Assembly (NCBI GenBank): GCA_037447655.1
Contig: JBBHKE010001541.1
Location: 1 to 49,399 of the forward strand
Direction of reading: 5' to 3'
Length of the DNA stretch: 49,399 bases
Source: Zygnema cylindricum
Lineage: Eukaryota > Streptophyta > Zygnematophyceae > Zygnematales > Zygnemataceae
Part shown: in pieces, positions 34,754 to 45,179 of the stretch
How the letters are laid out: every line of letters begins with the position of its first letter
How positions within the stretch are numbered: position 1 is the stretch's first letter
Made by a program: the position numbers and the translations under genes
Notes under the pieces: generated by a model
The model's input: the letters and a program-made list of their open reading frames with translations, nothing else
Told to the model about the DNA's origin: nothing
Database searches by the model: none

Positions 34754-35743
34754 TGTTGAAAAGAGAGGTATTTTGTAGTCTTTCTTGTGGACTTACTGCA
34801 GCCCTCATACTTGTCGCAGTCACTGAGGACCTGCAGACAGCCATGGCTGCCTGCTGCAGCTAATGGCTGCCTGCTGCAGCTAAAGGAGACAGGCAGATCT
34901 TCCGGTACAGTTTTTGTGCAAAATATAACTGCCACTTGAAGGACTTGATCCAGTGACCTCTGGATGATAACCGTACGGACTAGCCGAGCGCCTTATCCAG
35001 TAAGTCTTGAAGAAATCGATAAATGAATATGGCGCGATATATATTTAATGCCATACCGTGCCGGACATTTCATTTAACTAATTACGGGATGATTTATGCA
35101 TGGAAACATACCGGTCCGCACGAAATCGGGATCGCACGAAATATACGAATTAACATTTAATTTTCGACGAACGAAATCAAATGTTTAGATCTGATCGAAC
35201 GGCTCACAGTGGAGCCGGAATGCCGGAATAGCCATTTGACGGTTTGCGGACCAGATGTCGGTGGATGACACGTGGCAACATATGGTTGGGTAGCGGATAT
35301 CACGGGAGGAGCAACTACGGCTCCGGAACTGACACGCGTCAGCGGAACGGCCATGCCGTACTATGGCCGTACAAGAAGTACAGCGGTACCTGTACCTTCT
35401 TGTACTTTACAGTCTTATGATTGGTCGAAGTACCTTAGTAGTAGGCTTAGAGAGGTAGCTTAGGACTTAGAATATTTTTAGTTTTCCAGCCTCTCTCCCA
35501 GAGTGCACTTGTATTTATAGACCAACTTTGGTCAGCCATAACTTAATGCTCAGGTAAGCAAATTCAGTGATTCGTTTTGCTGAGGACTCAGGGGAGTCCA
35601 GGCTACACAGGGGTGTAGTTGGTCAGAGATTTTGCGTCTCAGGGTGGGACTTATTCATTGTCAAAGTCAAAAGTGCATATACTATCCTAGAGGCTTCACA
35701 TAAGCTAGACATTCTGTGTACCAATGGAGGTCACAGAATTACA
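34754..35743 (+). repeat. 3' LTR of element C
   Basis: It starts TGTTGAAAAGAGAGG and ends CAGAATTACA. The antisense tRNA-like module is at 34935-35005. Hairpins two and three are perfect near 35583-35617; the fourth stem reads GTCTC/GGGAC, where a C-to-T change leaves a G-U pair. A duplicated TAATGGCTGCCTGCTGCAGC near 34860 is absent from the 5' LTR. Confidence 0.93.
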
Positions 35744-35748
35744 AGCTT

Positions 35749-36636
35749 TTGGCTAGCCCTCTATCAATTTGGATCACTACTACCCAAGCAGGTAAATAGA
35801 CAATCTAACTGCACCCCTGTACAGTCTGGACTCTCCTGGGTCCACAGCAAAAAGAATCACTAAAAATGCCCAACCAGGCAATTAATAATCAAGTGGCAAA
35901 GATGCCAATATTTATACAAGCTTGTTGGGAGAGAGGCGGCTACCTCCTCAATCCTCTAAGTTTAGTACAGAAAGGTACTAAAGCCGATGTACTTTCTGTA
36001 CGGCTGTTGTACGATAAGGCCATGGAGGCGACGTCTGTCTCCTTCAGACTTGTCCTTATACTCCCCGGGATTCCCGCTCCCGAATGATATCTTGCCACGT
36101 GTCGACAGGTCATGTCACATCCAAAAACCGCCTAGATGGCCATTACGGGATCCCGGCGATGATGTGGGATGTCGGATCTAAACCGGCTTTTAATGTTCGC
36201 CATCTAAAATAACAAATGTCCAGTTCATTTGTTTCGTGCGCGCTAAAACCCAACTAGTTCTTATGTCCGTAATTTGGATTTCTGTTAATCGGATTAATGA
36301 TGGAGCTAATGTTTTAATAGCTATCAAACCCTATGTATCTTAACGGACTACTACGACTAACCAGCAAGAGCTGACGGCTACGCCTCGCTCTGCTGGTCGG
36401 AGGTTTGAGTCCTGCCGGACTCAACCTTTTTGTTGAGAGTGACTTAGGTCACTCTTTAGTCCTACCTGTGGAGCTGAGGCAGCCATGGCTCCACCGCCCT
36501 CTCTTTCATTTAGTGACTACAACAAGTATGGAGGCTAGAGAGAGAAGGTGAAGGCAGACTGCCTGTGCTTTTCTTTTAGCTATTTTAGCTAATTAAGACC
36601 TAGAAAATACTTTCTTTAAATCTAGTGATTTCAACA
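35749..36636 (-). repeat. 5' LTR of element B, second piece
   Basis: This continues the LTR begun at 29312-29367 and ends GTGATTTCAACA. The + strand tRNA-like module lies at 36361-36425. The minus-strand hairpins GGACCC-AGGA-GAGTCC and CTGTAC-AGGG-GTGCAG lie near 35811-35852. Confidence 0.9.
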
Positions 36637-36667
36637 GCTTTTACATAGTTTGCATGCATTCTAACAA

Positions 36668-36707
<40 letters not shown>

Positions 36708-37860
36708 ACTGAGTAGTGAATGTATAGTCAAGGCATACATTAGTCAAGTGTTAGAAGGGAAATATATTCGTTTTGTTTGGCATACAATGTTGCTAAACTT
36801 TGACCTTTCAAATTAACATTTAGTATAACATCAATTGTGACTTATACATTTCTAATTTCTCCGCATGACTTATACACATGTTTTTTTTCGAAGGTTTATT
36901 GTGGCATATCCCCATGTCAATGTTTTTTTTTTAAATATGACTATTGGTCTTCTTTAGGTTGTTGTGGTTAGTTTGGATTAATCATCAATTTATAGTGTTA
37001 TAATGTAATTTTGTTAAGGTTTTTCACTTTTTCCAATAGATCAAAGTTTTTGTTGCCTTTGAGTGTTATTCGTAATAACAATACAAATTAATGAAATTGA
37101 TTAAATTTTATAAACCTAAACAAATTTAAATTATCATTATAAAAGACGGATATTAGTCACGTAGATGACTTTAATCGAACTGTTAACACGACAAAAATAT
37201 AATATTTGTTGATAACGAAAAGTAGAAACTAACAGTGGTTTAGCACTGAACATTGTAACATTTTTAATGTCGGGTTTAGATCGTTTATCTCAAAATTGGA
37301 AAAGTGTTAATCGTGGTATGAACGTTTTAACTTCAATTTATTTTTTTTCTAAAAATTGAGCTCAATTTCTTAGTTATTTAGTTTTTACATTCAGGTATAG
37401 TTATCCGAATATATGTTACTATCACTTTATTTTTACTCATTGAATAATGATGAATGGTTTAACTCGTGCTAAAATTGGGATTTGGCAAAAATTCAACCGT
37501 AATAACGTGCGAACTAAGACAAAGTGCCAAAAAATTAGTTATCTGAATGTTATTATGTAGTTTAAAGCTAAATTGCAAATTATTGTAGTTTTACTCCACT
37601 TTACGAGAAAACGACCCCATTTGGCATGGCGTTAGGTCTACAAAAAAGGTACATACTCTTGTTTTAGTATGGGTACCCGCTCGCCGAAGAGCAAATGCGC
37701 CTTTAGTTTAGGGTCTACGGGCCGGCCGACAATTGGGATGCGTATGACAATCGCTTTCAAATTCTCGTCAGCGAATTTTGTTCACGTCGGACATATATTA
37801 GGGGATGACGACAACATCGACCCAATGCTCATCCTCTAGCGTCACGATACGATGCGATGG
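36637..37860. other. Intergenic with a TA microsatellite
   Basis: This AT-rich stretch has an uninterrupted TA run at 36670-36705 and otherwise no recognisable gene or RNA. It ends in TGCGATGG, the left duplication of the following hAT-like element. Confidence 0.5.
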
Positions 37861-38303
37861 TAGAGGTCGCAAATGGTTACCCGAATCCGTACCCGAGAGT
37901 TACCCGACCGCCCTCGTCGGATCCGGAACGGATTCGTGTGCCAAATTTTGGGGCCCGGGGGGATTTGGGCAGGTGATTCACAAAAAAATATAAAAATCGG
38001 GTAAGGTCGGGTGAGCAAAAAATGAGAATAATTGAAGGTTATGTACTGTCTATACTATCCAAAATTATTGTACTTTTTAATTTTGGTATTGTGGAAAGTA
38101 CGAGGGAGATGTACCATCAATGGCGTATACATGTAGATGCGGGAAATCGAGTTTCGCAAATTTTATTTTCGTAAAAGCGTAGCAGGTAACGGGTAACAAT
38201 TTAGGAGCGTGACATAATCCGGTCGGGTAGCGGGTGTTCAGATTTTGAAAAAAACAAATTTGACGGATTCGAGTATCTAAAATTTTGACTTTTGCGACCT
38301 CTG
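37861..38303. mobile_element. hAT-like MITE with perfect 8-bp duplication TGCGATGG
   Basis: The ends are TAGAGGTCGCAAA and TTTGCGACCTCTG, inverted with one terminal mismatch. TGCGATGG flanks both sides (37853-37860, 38304-38311). Subterminal ACCCG/CGGGT blocks (GGTTACCCGAATCC, GGTCGGGTAGCGGGT) resemble the GGGTAACCCGACCC ends known in plant hAT elements. At 443 bp without a reading frame it is non-autonomous. Confidence 0.9.
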
Positions 38304-38442
38304 TGCGATGGTCATCACAAAAAATCAATATGGTTATTGTCGATACTATTTACAACGGAAACGACAAAGCAATGACAAGATTGTTGATTTTTATTGTACA
38401 CTTGTTGACGCTTGCAAGTTTCGCGCGACGGACCGCGAGTTA

Positions 38443-40408
38443 GGGTATTTTCGCATGTAACCGAAACTTAGTCTTGCTAGTTTGTTTTTAGCGAAGATTC
38501 TCCGTACAGCTTTCAGAGCATTCGGATGTAAACCCAAATAACCTGTTACTAAAAAAAGGTGAATTACGTAGACGTGTACGATGTTGATATTTGAGTATTT
38601 TCTAGGTCTGTATTATAATAGGAAAAAGGTAGAGGCAGTCTGCCTCTAACTCCCTTCTCCAAGCCCCCACACTTGTTGTAGTCACTGAAGGCTGGGTAGG
38701 GTGATAAAGCCATGGCTACCTAAAGCTTTCCAGCAGATAGGTAGCAGAAAACAGACGGGTTTACCAAAAGTATTGACGAACCCAGGAATTGATCCTGGTA
38801 CCTGATGTCCGTCAATATAGTCGTTAGCGTTGACCGTTGCGTCTAGGACAAGTGATAGGATATATAGGGTTTGATAAATATATAAATAGTTACACGTAGA
38901 CTAATTCATTTAACGGGAAATGGATATGTAGTGCATAGATACAGTTTTGTATAGTACGGAATACGATAGGTGACGAAAAGGATACCGCGCATTAGTTTCG
39001 ATATCGAAACAAACACCGCGCATATATTTTCGACGGCCACAATTGAAATCTAATTCTGATCGGACGGCCGCGATATATGCCGAGATCACGGAATGGATTT
39101 TTTGCGGTTTGCGGTCACGGCCACGTCAATTGACACGTGGCACGACCACATCGGCTTGCGCCATCTTAGGGGATAATAAGAACGAGCCAGCATATGGCAT
39201 GTGTCGACTTTCTGGCCATGTCGTACGATGACCGTACAAAAGGTACACCAGCACTTGTAGCTTTATGTATTACCATTGGGTCGTACCTCAGTACTAGGGG
39301 GTTTAGAGAGGGGGTTTTAGGACTTGGAATATTTTGGTTGGTAGGCACCTCTCTTCTAGGGAGCATGTATATAAAAGGCAAACTTTTGCCAGCCATAACT
39401 ATTAATTCAGTTAACCAATATAAGTAATTGTTTTTGCTGCGGACTCAGGGGAGTCCAGGCTACACAGAGGTGTAGTCGGTCAGAGTGATTGCCTGCCAGG
39501 GTGGCTGCATTTCTAAGGGAAATTCAAAGTGGGGAATGTTTTCCTAAACTCATATTCTAACTTTGCATTCTGTTGTGAAACTGAGCACCCAAAAAGTCTT
39601 ATTTCACAGGGGTGAAGCTGTAATGGGGTTTTGATTGTCAAGGGGTCAATCATTTGGGTTTAATATAAACTTGGAGTCGGCACTATCTAGATTAGCTTCT
39701 TTGGATCTGCGAATTCTGTGTGGCAATGGAGCCCATAGAATTTCATACGAAGAATTGTGACAGATGAAGTGGTACATAAAATGAGGCGAAACTTCCACTC
39801 GACTTCAATTTGAGGCGTTTCTCCGCATGCTGTACATTTTTTGTGACTTCGTAATGTCTGTATATTGTGGACGTGTCGAAACCCTAAAATACCTTTCGCT
39901 GTTGCACAGAATTTGCGGTTTCGTTTTTCGTCTTCCCACTTGCCGACAAGTGGCCAATATTTTTCATACGCCGTATGTGTGAAGACACATGTTTTTGAGA
40001 GAGACGGCCCCTCTACGGAAATCAGCGCTCGGAAAACAGTACGCACAGGCTGGAAACGTGCAGTGTTTTTTTTTTGGTACTCCGCGCACAAAAATTTCAG
40101 ACATGTGCGACAGTGTCTGCCTATTCGTTCACCTTTTTGGACTTTGATTTAAATCACCTCGCGAGGTGATTTGATGTAAAGTTTGAACATGTGTTGAAAG
40201 GACGCGAAAGGGGGTCGAAATGCGCTAAACGACAAATTGTATTACACTAGACGACAAACTACTGTATGTATAAAGTTTCAAGGTAACGCAACTTGTACGG
40301 TGGTAATTTCTATATTTTGGTACGGCTGCGGATATTCTCGTTTTTTTTCTAAGTTATGGAGGAAAACGACAGAAAATAATTGTAACTTTAGCACATGCGA
40401 AAATACCC
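38443..40408. mobile_element. Harbinger-like MITE e, split by a solo LTR
   Basis: The ends GGGTATTTTCGCATGT and ACATGCGAAAATACCC are perfect inverted repeats, flanked by TTA on both sides (38440-38442, 40409-40411). Without the solo LTR 38582-39745 it is about 800 bp, the size of copies a, c and d. It shares with them subterminal CTTAG and GGAAAACGACAGAAAA motifs, so it is a diverged subfamily. Non-coding. Confidence 0.8.
38582..39745 (+). mobile_element. Solo copia LTR S3
   Basis: This 1164-bp LTR starts TGTTGATATTTGAG and ends CATAGAATTTCA, with target duplication TACGA (38577-38581, 39746-39750). The antisense tRNA-like module is at about 38775-38856 (GGATCAATTCC on the minus strand). TATA-like TATATAAAAGG lies near 39368, followed by GGACTC-AGGG-GAGTCC and CTACAC-AGAG-GTGTAG near 39441-39475. 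Confidence 0.92.
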
Positions 40409-40411
40409 TTA

Positions 40412-41413
40412 CACTCGGTGTTGTTCTCCGGTTTCCTAAAACGTTTCAACATCTAGACGTAGGAATGACGTTTAAACATGTTTCACCATTTTTTTATTTG
40501 CCGGCTTCGTGTTTCCGTTTTGTCCTTAATTTTTTTCGAACTAGAGGTCCAATACGGACAGCCATAGAAGCTGCAAAAATAGCAATAAAAAATAGAAAAC
40601 TTAAAGAAAAAAAAGGGAAAAAAAGTCTTAAGAAGTTAAAAAATGAAAAAGAAACTTTTATATATATAACTATAATACTACTTATATATAGACATATTTT
40701 TTTGTTTTTTTTTTTTGTTTTTTTTTTTTACTTCAATATCCAAAGATCTTTTGCGTTCAGACAATTTTACGAATATCTAAACTTTCAAACGTATTTTTGT
40801 CGCTTCTAAAGCTTTCAAGTTTCAGCCCGACACTGTTAATACAATTTGGTAATTTTTCCCGCTCAGTAATCGTACGGCTTAGATCAGCCATCCTTTGGAA
40901 GAGTCGGGCGTTTGACGTTCATTGAACTTCACTTCGAACTACTCTACAGTAAACAGCCAGTTTATGACCATAGAAACAAACAAACAGTGTATTAAAAAGT
41001 CAAGAAACTCCGACGTGGATCCACATAGACAACTAAGATTATTAGATTACAGTACAGTACTGCAGTTTATGGCCCCAAGACGACAACAAATGAACAAATG
41101 CGAAGAAGCCGAGCTCCCGCGAACACGTTAGAGTTCGCTCGTACTAAACGGCCGACATTACAAGGCTGTCATCCGACCGTCAGCCTGGAGGAGTCTTCGT
41201 ACAGAAAGTACAGCCCGAACAGCACTTCCATCATTTCATGCGTAGTTTCGCACGGTATTGGCGGATGCCGTACGCTTTGTGAACCATTTTCATGCCGTAC
41301 CGTTCTCGAATCACAGCTGTATATTGAAAAGGCGACAAAAAACGTTGAAATAGGAAACGGACAAATCGGGGGCATTTTCTTCGCACGAAAATGCCGCTAC
41401 CTCCGCTGTGACG
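40412..41413. other. Upstream region of the RING-H2 gene
   Basis: This is non-coding sequence with A- and T-tracts near 40590-40730. The open plus-strand frame 40237-40809 crosses the end of MITE e and is low in complexity, so it is not called a gene. The promoter of the following gene should lie in the right part; I see no clear TATA box. Confidence 0.4.
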
Positions 41414-41862
41414 TATGAGCTGTCCCTGCCACTCGTGGCCTCCTCCCTGCCACTCTCTCTCCGCCTCTCCCTCGAGGCAGTCACGTCACACCTCGGGATT
41501 CCTCTCACTTGTCTCCCTCTCATGCTCTCATTCTTTCCTGTCCCTCGTTACCGCCCTCCCTCTACCCCTCTTTCCCTCCCTTGCCTATTCACCACTTTTT
41601 CACCACTCTTCTCTCTTTCATCTCTCTCCTCTCCTGTCTCTCTACTTGCGCTCTCCCTCCCCTGTCCCTCCCCTGTCCCTCCTCTCTTCCCCCCCTTCCT
41701 CTCTCTTCCTCTCCCACCTCCCACCGCATAACCCTCCCACTCCCCCTTCCTTCCTTCTCCGCCTCCCCTCCCTCTCCCCCTCCCTCCCCCTCCCCCTCCC
41801 TCTCCCCCTCCCTCTCCCCCTCCCCCTCCCCCTCCCTCTCCCTCTCCCTCCCCCCCTTCCCC
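41414..41862 (+). promoter_or_regulatory. Pyrimidine-rich 5' leader of the RING-H2 gene
   Basis: About 450 bases are almost pure C and T, with runs of CCCTCC and CCCTCTCC increasing toward the start codon. It is most likely a long CT-rich leader and core promoter. Because it lacks stops, frames run through it into the gene, giving false Ser/Leu/Pro-rich N-terminal extensions. Confidence 0.6.
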
Positions 41863-44800
41863 ATGGACTCGTACGGCTACCGGGCCGTCGTCCCCCCCCC
41901 CAACATAAGCAAGTCCATTCTCGCCATCCTCCTCGTCCTCATTCTCCTCATCTTCATTCTGGCGCTGCTCAAGGCCAGGCACGGATGGCTCATGCTCGCA
42001 TCGCCCCCTATCCCTCGGGGCCGTCGCAGTGGGGGGGGAGGGGAAGGGGAGGGAGGGGGGAACGGGGCAAAGAAGGGGTTGACGGAGGAGGCAATTAGTG
42101 TGGCGGGGAGGACGTATACTTTTGGAGTGGACTGGGAGGGAGGGATGGGGGGAGGAGGAGAGAGAGAGGGAGGGGAAAGGGAGGCAGGGGAAGGAGAGGG
42201 AGGGAGGGAGGAGAGGGAGTGCACGGTGTGTCTGGGGGAGTATCGGAAGGGAGAGATTCTGCGGAAGCTGCACGCCTGCGGACACCACTTCCACAAGGTG
42301 GGGGGGGGAGGGATACAGGAAGTGGAGGACTGTGAGAGGGTTAGTTTATAATAAATGTGGACCACACTGATATTTGGTGATTGGTTTCTTTATAGTATGA
42401 ATGGATGAATATTATATTGTCTACACCAAATTATGTGCATAGAAAGGGCTTTTAGTAAATGGATTGTTGTAGCTTACCCTCTTTCGGAAATAGGTCCTCC
42501 CACTCTTTTCTGTTAAAGTTATTGTAGTGCATACTTATTTTCTTTTTGAGCGCTGTCCATCGCTGTTAGTGCTGTTAACACTAATTCAGTCATCACTTTT
42601 TTTGGCCAAAGATTATAAAATAGTGTTGATAACACTATTTAGGAAGCCGTTTTAAATCGACCACGTCACTCTGCCCTAAATTAGCATTGTAATAGTAATT
42701 GCGCGTTAATGCTAATAATTCCTTCACACTAATAGCGATGAGCAGTGAACACTGCCCATCACTATTAAAGGAATTATTCGTGCAAGTGCAAGATCAGAAT
42801 GTACAGTACTGAGGTAGTGTGGGGAGACGTGGCGAGTTGTAGTCCTCTGAACTTTAAAAAAGTGTTATTAACAGAATTTTATGATGTCCGTCCAGAAAAA
42901 GTCGGATCGAATTGGTTAACAGTTTTGTGCAGTGTAGTGTGGTGGATTATATCGCATCAGACCGATGTCCAATGCGACAGTTTCTTTTGCATATAATTTA
43001 TTCGATTTTACCCATTTTTAAAAATAACCGATAAGACTATGTTCAATATGCCGATGTTGCCCATCTTTTGTCTTTCCACTCTTTTTGCGCTTCGCGCAAA
43101 ACCCAGGATTTTGCTGATGTGGCGGATGGCGTCACGGGCCATACTACACATAGAGGAGTATATTTCCGGTGAATGTCACCCCTCCGAGTTATTGGACGGT
43201 CTTTAGGACCTTAATTTTCAGAGATGTACCACTTCAACGTATGTGAGATATTTAACTTTATGTTTGGTAAATCTAAAGCCACTGACAAGAGAAGCTTTCC
43301 GCCTTGAACTGATTGACGGTTCAACTGCGTGCGTTCACAGCACTCTAATATTTGATAGTTTATCGATTTTATCGTATCGCATCAGTCATATTGTTCGTAT
43401 CGTTACATCAAATCGCTAATGTCAATGAATTAGATATTGATATTATCAAATTGCAAATGTTGCATATTATTTGATCGGCACATCATATCAATGTGATGCC
43501 GATGTACATCACTAAAACAAATCGTTTTGTATCGTATCGTATTGTATCGTGTAGAATTGTATCGTATGGTATGGTATGGTATCATATCCTATCGTATGGT
43601 ATCGTAATGTATAGTATCGTCTTGTACGGTATCATATCATATCTATCGTAAAGTATCGTATCGTATTGGATCGTATTGTATCATATCATGTCGTATTGTA
43701 ATGTATAGTAGTATTGTATCGTATGGTATCATATCATACTGTATCGTAAATATCGTATGGTATCACATCATATCGTATCGTAATGTATAGTAGTATTGTA
43801 TCGTATGGTATCATATCATATTGTATCGTAATGTATAGTAGTATTGTATCATATGGTATCATATCATATTGTATCGTAATGTATAGTAGTATTGTATCAT
43901 ATGGTATCATATCATATTGTATCGTAATGTATAGTAGTATTGTATCATATGGTATCACATCATATCGTATCGTAATGTATTGTATCGTATGGTATCATAT
44001 CATATTGTATCGTAATGTATAGTGTTGTTGGCTGATATATTGCTATGCGATGTGGGTCGGTATGCAACACTAACTCGTACACAGATTATTACGACCACCC
44101 ACTCTAATTTTGGTGGGAAGGAGTTTTAGTCTTAGCTGCATCTTTGATAAATAAGGTGATTGAATTAGTTGCGTAACATATATTGTGATTTGTTGGTTGA
44201 CAACCAGTATCCATGGAGGTCCATGTTTTTGTTTTTTTTTCCCGGTACACAAGTTACTGTGGTCCGTACTTTTTTTGTTGTACATTTGTGACTTAGGAGC
44301 CCACAGTTAATTACGATGAATAGTGTGGGTTGCCAACTAGTAAATTTTTTTCTTTGGGGAATGTGGAGCTAAGTCTGTATGATATATTTTTTTAGTTTAC
44401 AATTCTTGGATTGTTTTTTTTTTTTTTTTTTTTTGCTCCCCCGCTCCTTCCTCCCCCCCCCCCCAGGCTTTCATGAATGGATCATTATGCTTAACTTAAT
44501 ATTAGGCCATAATCCTTCTCTTGTTTTAGTGTGGACCACAACTTCTAATACCTGGAAAATTGCGGTTTACAAAAGTCTACATAACTTTTTTTTAGATTTT
44601 TTTGTTTGTACGTTTTTTGTACATAAGATGGTGAATTTTTCTATTCAAGTTTCCCATTCCCCTCCTTTTTTTCCCTGGCATGTGATTTTTTTTTTTTTTT
44701 CCCTTGTGTAAGCTTTTTTTGACACTACACTTTCCTGTTTTTTTTTTGTTTGTTTTTCTTGCAGGACTGCATCGATGCTTGGCTACGGACAAATATTTCT

Positions 44801-45049
44801 TGTCCTCTTTGTCGTACCATATTACAGTACAAAATGGAAGAAAAGGACGAAAATAGTACTGGCGAGCTTCCTACAAGTAGTGTCTCAGGAATCCATTCAG
44901 ATTCTCCGTCAGGAAATAATCCGTTAAACGGAACAGTAATTCTGGATGTGGATCGCTTAAATCAAATTAATACGAGGGAGACGTCGGGAGACGGAGAGAG
45001 ACGGGAGAGGGGGGAAGGATATACGTTTGTTAATATTCCCATTCGGTAA
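41863..45049 (+). CDS. Membrane-anchored RING-H2 E3 ubiquitin ligase (ATL-like), two exons
   Basis: The coding parts are 41863-42297 and 44765-45049, joined in phase 0 into a 239-residue protein. Residues 18-36 form a strongly hydrophobic membrane segment (SILAILLVLILLIFILALL) after a short N-terminus. A Gly/Glu-rich linker follows, with a GLTEEAI stretch near residue 72 at the place of the ATL GLD motif. The RING-H2 finger has all ligands: C120, C123, C139, H141, H144, C147, C158, C161 (C-x2-C-x15-C-x-H-x2-H-x2-C-x10-C-x2-C), with W151 as the usual E2-contact tryptophan. The ATL proline two residues before the third Cys is replaced by His. The start was chosen for its CCATGG context and the short N-terminus typical of the class. 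Predicted role: ubiquitin transfer at a membrane; substrate unknown. Most ATL genes lack introns; here a long intron splits the RING. Confidence 0.88.
42553..42744. mobile_element. Small inverted-repeat (MITE-like) element in the intron
   Basis: The ends CTGTCCATCGCTGTTAGTG and, reverse complemented, CTGCTCATCGCTATTAGTG match at 16 of 19 places. The 192-bp interior is AT-rich. No target duplication is evident, so the class is open. Confidence 0.45.
43535..44023 (+). repeat. TATCG/TATNN satellite with 48-bp higher-order unit
   Basis: Pentamers of the type GTATC, ATATC and GTATT run for about 490 bp. From about 43793 they are organised into nearly identical 48-bp units (GTATTGTATCATATGGTATC, then ATATCATATTGTATCGTAATGTATAGTA split over the unit). 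Since 48 is divisible by three, both strands have long open frames here, which are artefacts. Confidence 0.9.
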
Positions 45050-45173
45050 ATGTATTCAAAAGTATTCAGAAGCATTCAAAAAGTCACTATAGAGGGTTTT
45101 AAAAGGGACGGGGGAATTTGGGTTTTGTAGGGTTTGTCATTTTTTTCTTTTTTTTAGGTTTGTTCAATTTGTC

Positions 45174-45179
45174 AATAAA
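45174..45179 (+). terminator. Possible poly(A) signal of the RING-H2 gene
   Basis: AATAAA lies 125 bases after the stop codon in a T-rich context (GTCAATAAATG). It is a plausible but unproven signal. Confidence 0.35.

Larger units (their letters stand above)
29368..35743 (+). mobile_element. Ty1/copia element C, full length, nested in B
   Basis: This 6376-bp element is on the plus strand with LTRs 29368-30359 (992 bp) and 34754-35743 (990 bp). The primer-binding site is 30360-30374, gag-pol 30364-34740 and the polypurine tract 34741-34753. Target duplication AGCTT lies at 29363-29367 and 35744-35748. The LTRs are alike over nearly all their length; the main differences are a tandem duplication in the 5' LTR near 29741-29760 and another in the 3' LTR near 34860-34880. 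It is the youngest copia element here, since it interrupts B. Confidence 0.96.
23878..36636 (-). mobile_element. Ty1/copia element B, split by element C
   Basis: This minus-strand element has its 3' LTR at 23878-24876 (999 bp) and an internal part at 24877-29311. Its 5' LTR is in two pieces, 29312-29367 and 35749-36636, separated by element C. The outer duplication GCTTT lies at 23873-23877 and 36637-36641. The uninterrupted LTR sequence around the C insertion point survives in the left LTR at 23918-23940, which proves the nesting order. The internal region is broken and partly replaced by an LTR fragment. Confidence 0.93.
42298..44764 (+). other. 2467-bp intron inside the RING finger
   Basis: The donor AAG/GTGGGG follows the codon for Lys145, and the acceptor TTTTTCTTGCAG precedes GAC for Asp146, so the intron separates zinc ligands H144 and C147. 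It holds a small inverted-repeat element (42553-42744), a TATCG-type tandem array (43535-44023) and long T- and C-tracts near 44410-44465. Confidence 0.85.

Noticed and set aside
40237-40809. 190-residue plus-strand frame as a gene
   Set aside because: It starts inside Harbinger-like element e, crosses its end, and becomes a Lys- then Phe-rich translation of A- and T-tracts.
41509-41862. N-terminal extension of the RING-H2 protein by 118 Ser/Pro/Leu-rich residues
   Set aside because: The extension is the translation of a CT tract. The ATG at 41863 has a better context and gives the short N-terminus expected before the membrane segment.
43734-44022. Open frames of 16-residue repeats on both strands
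   Set aside because: The 48-bp array unit is a multiple of three and lacks stops by chance; it lies inside an intron.
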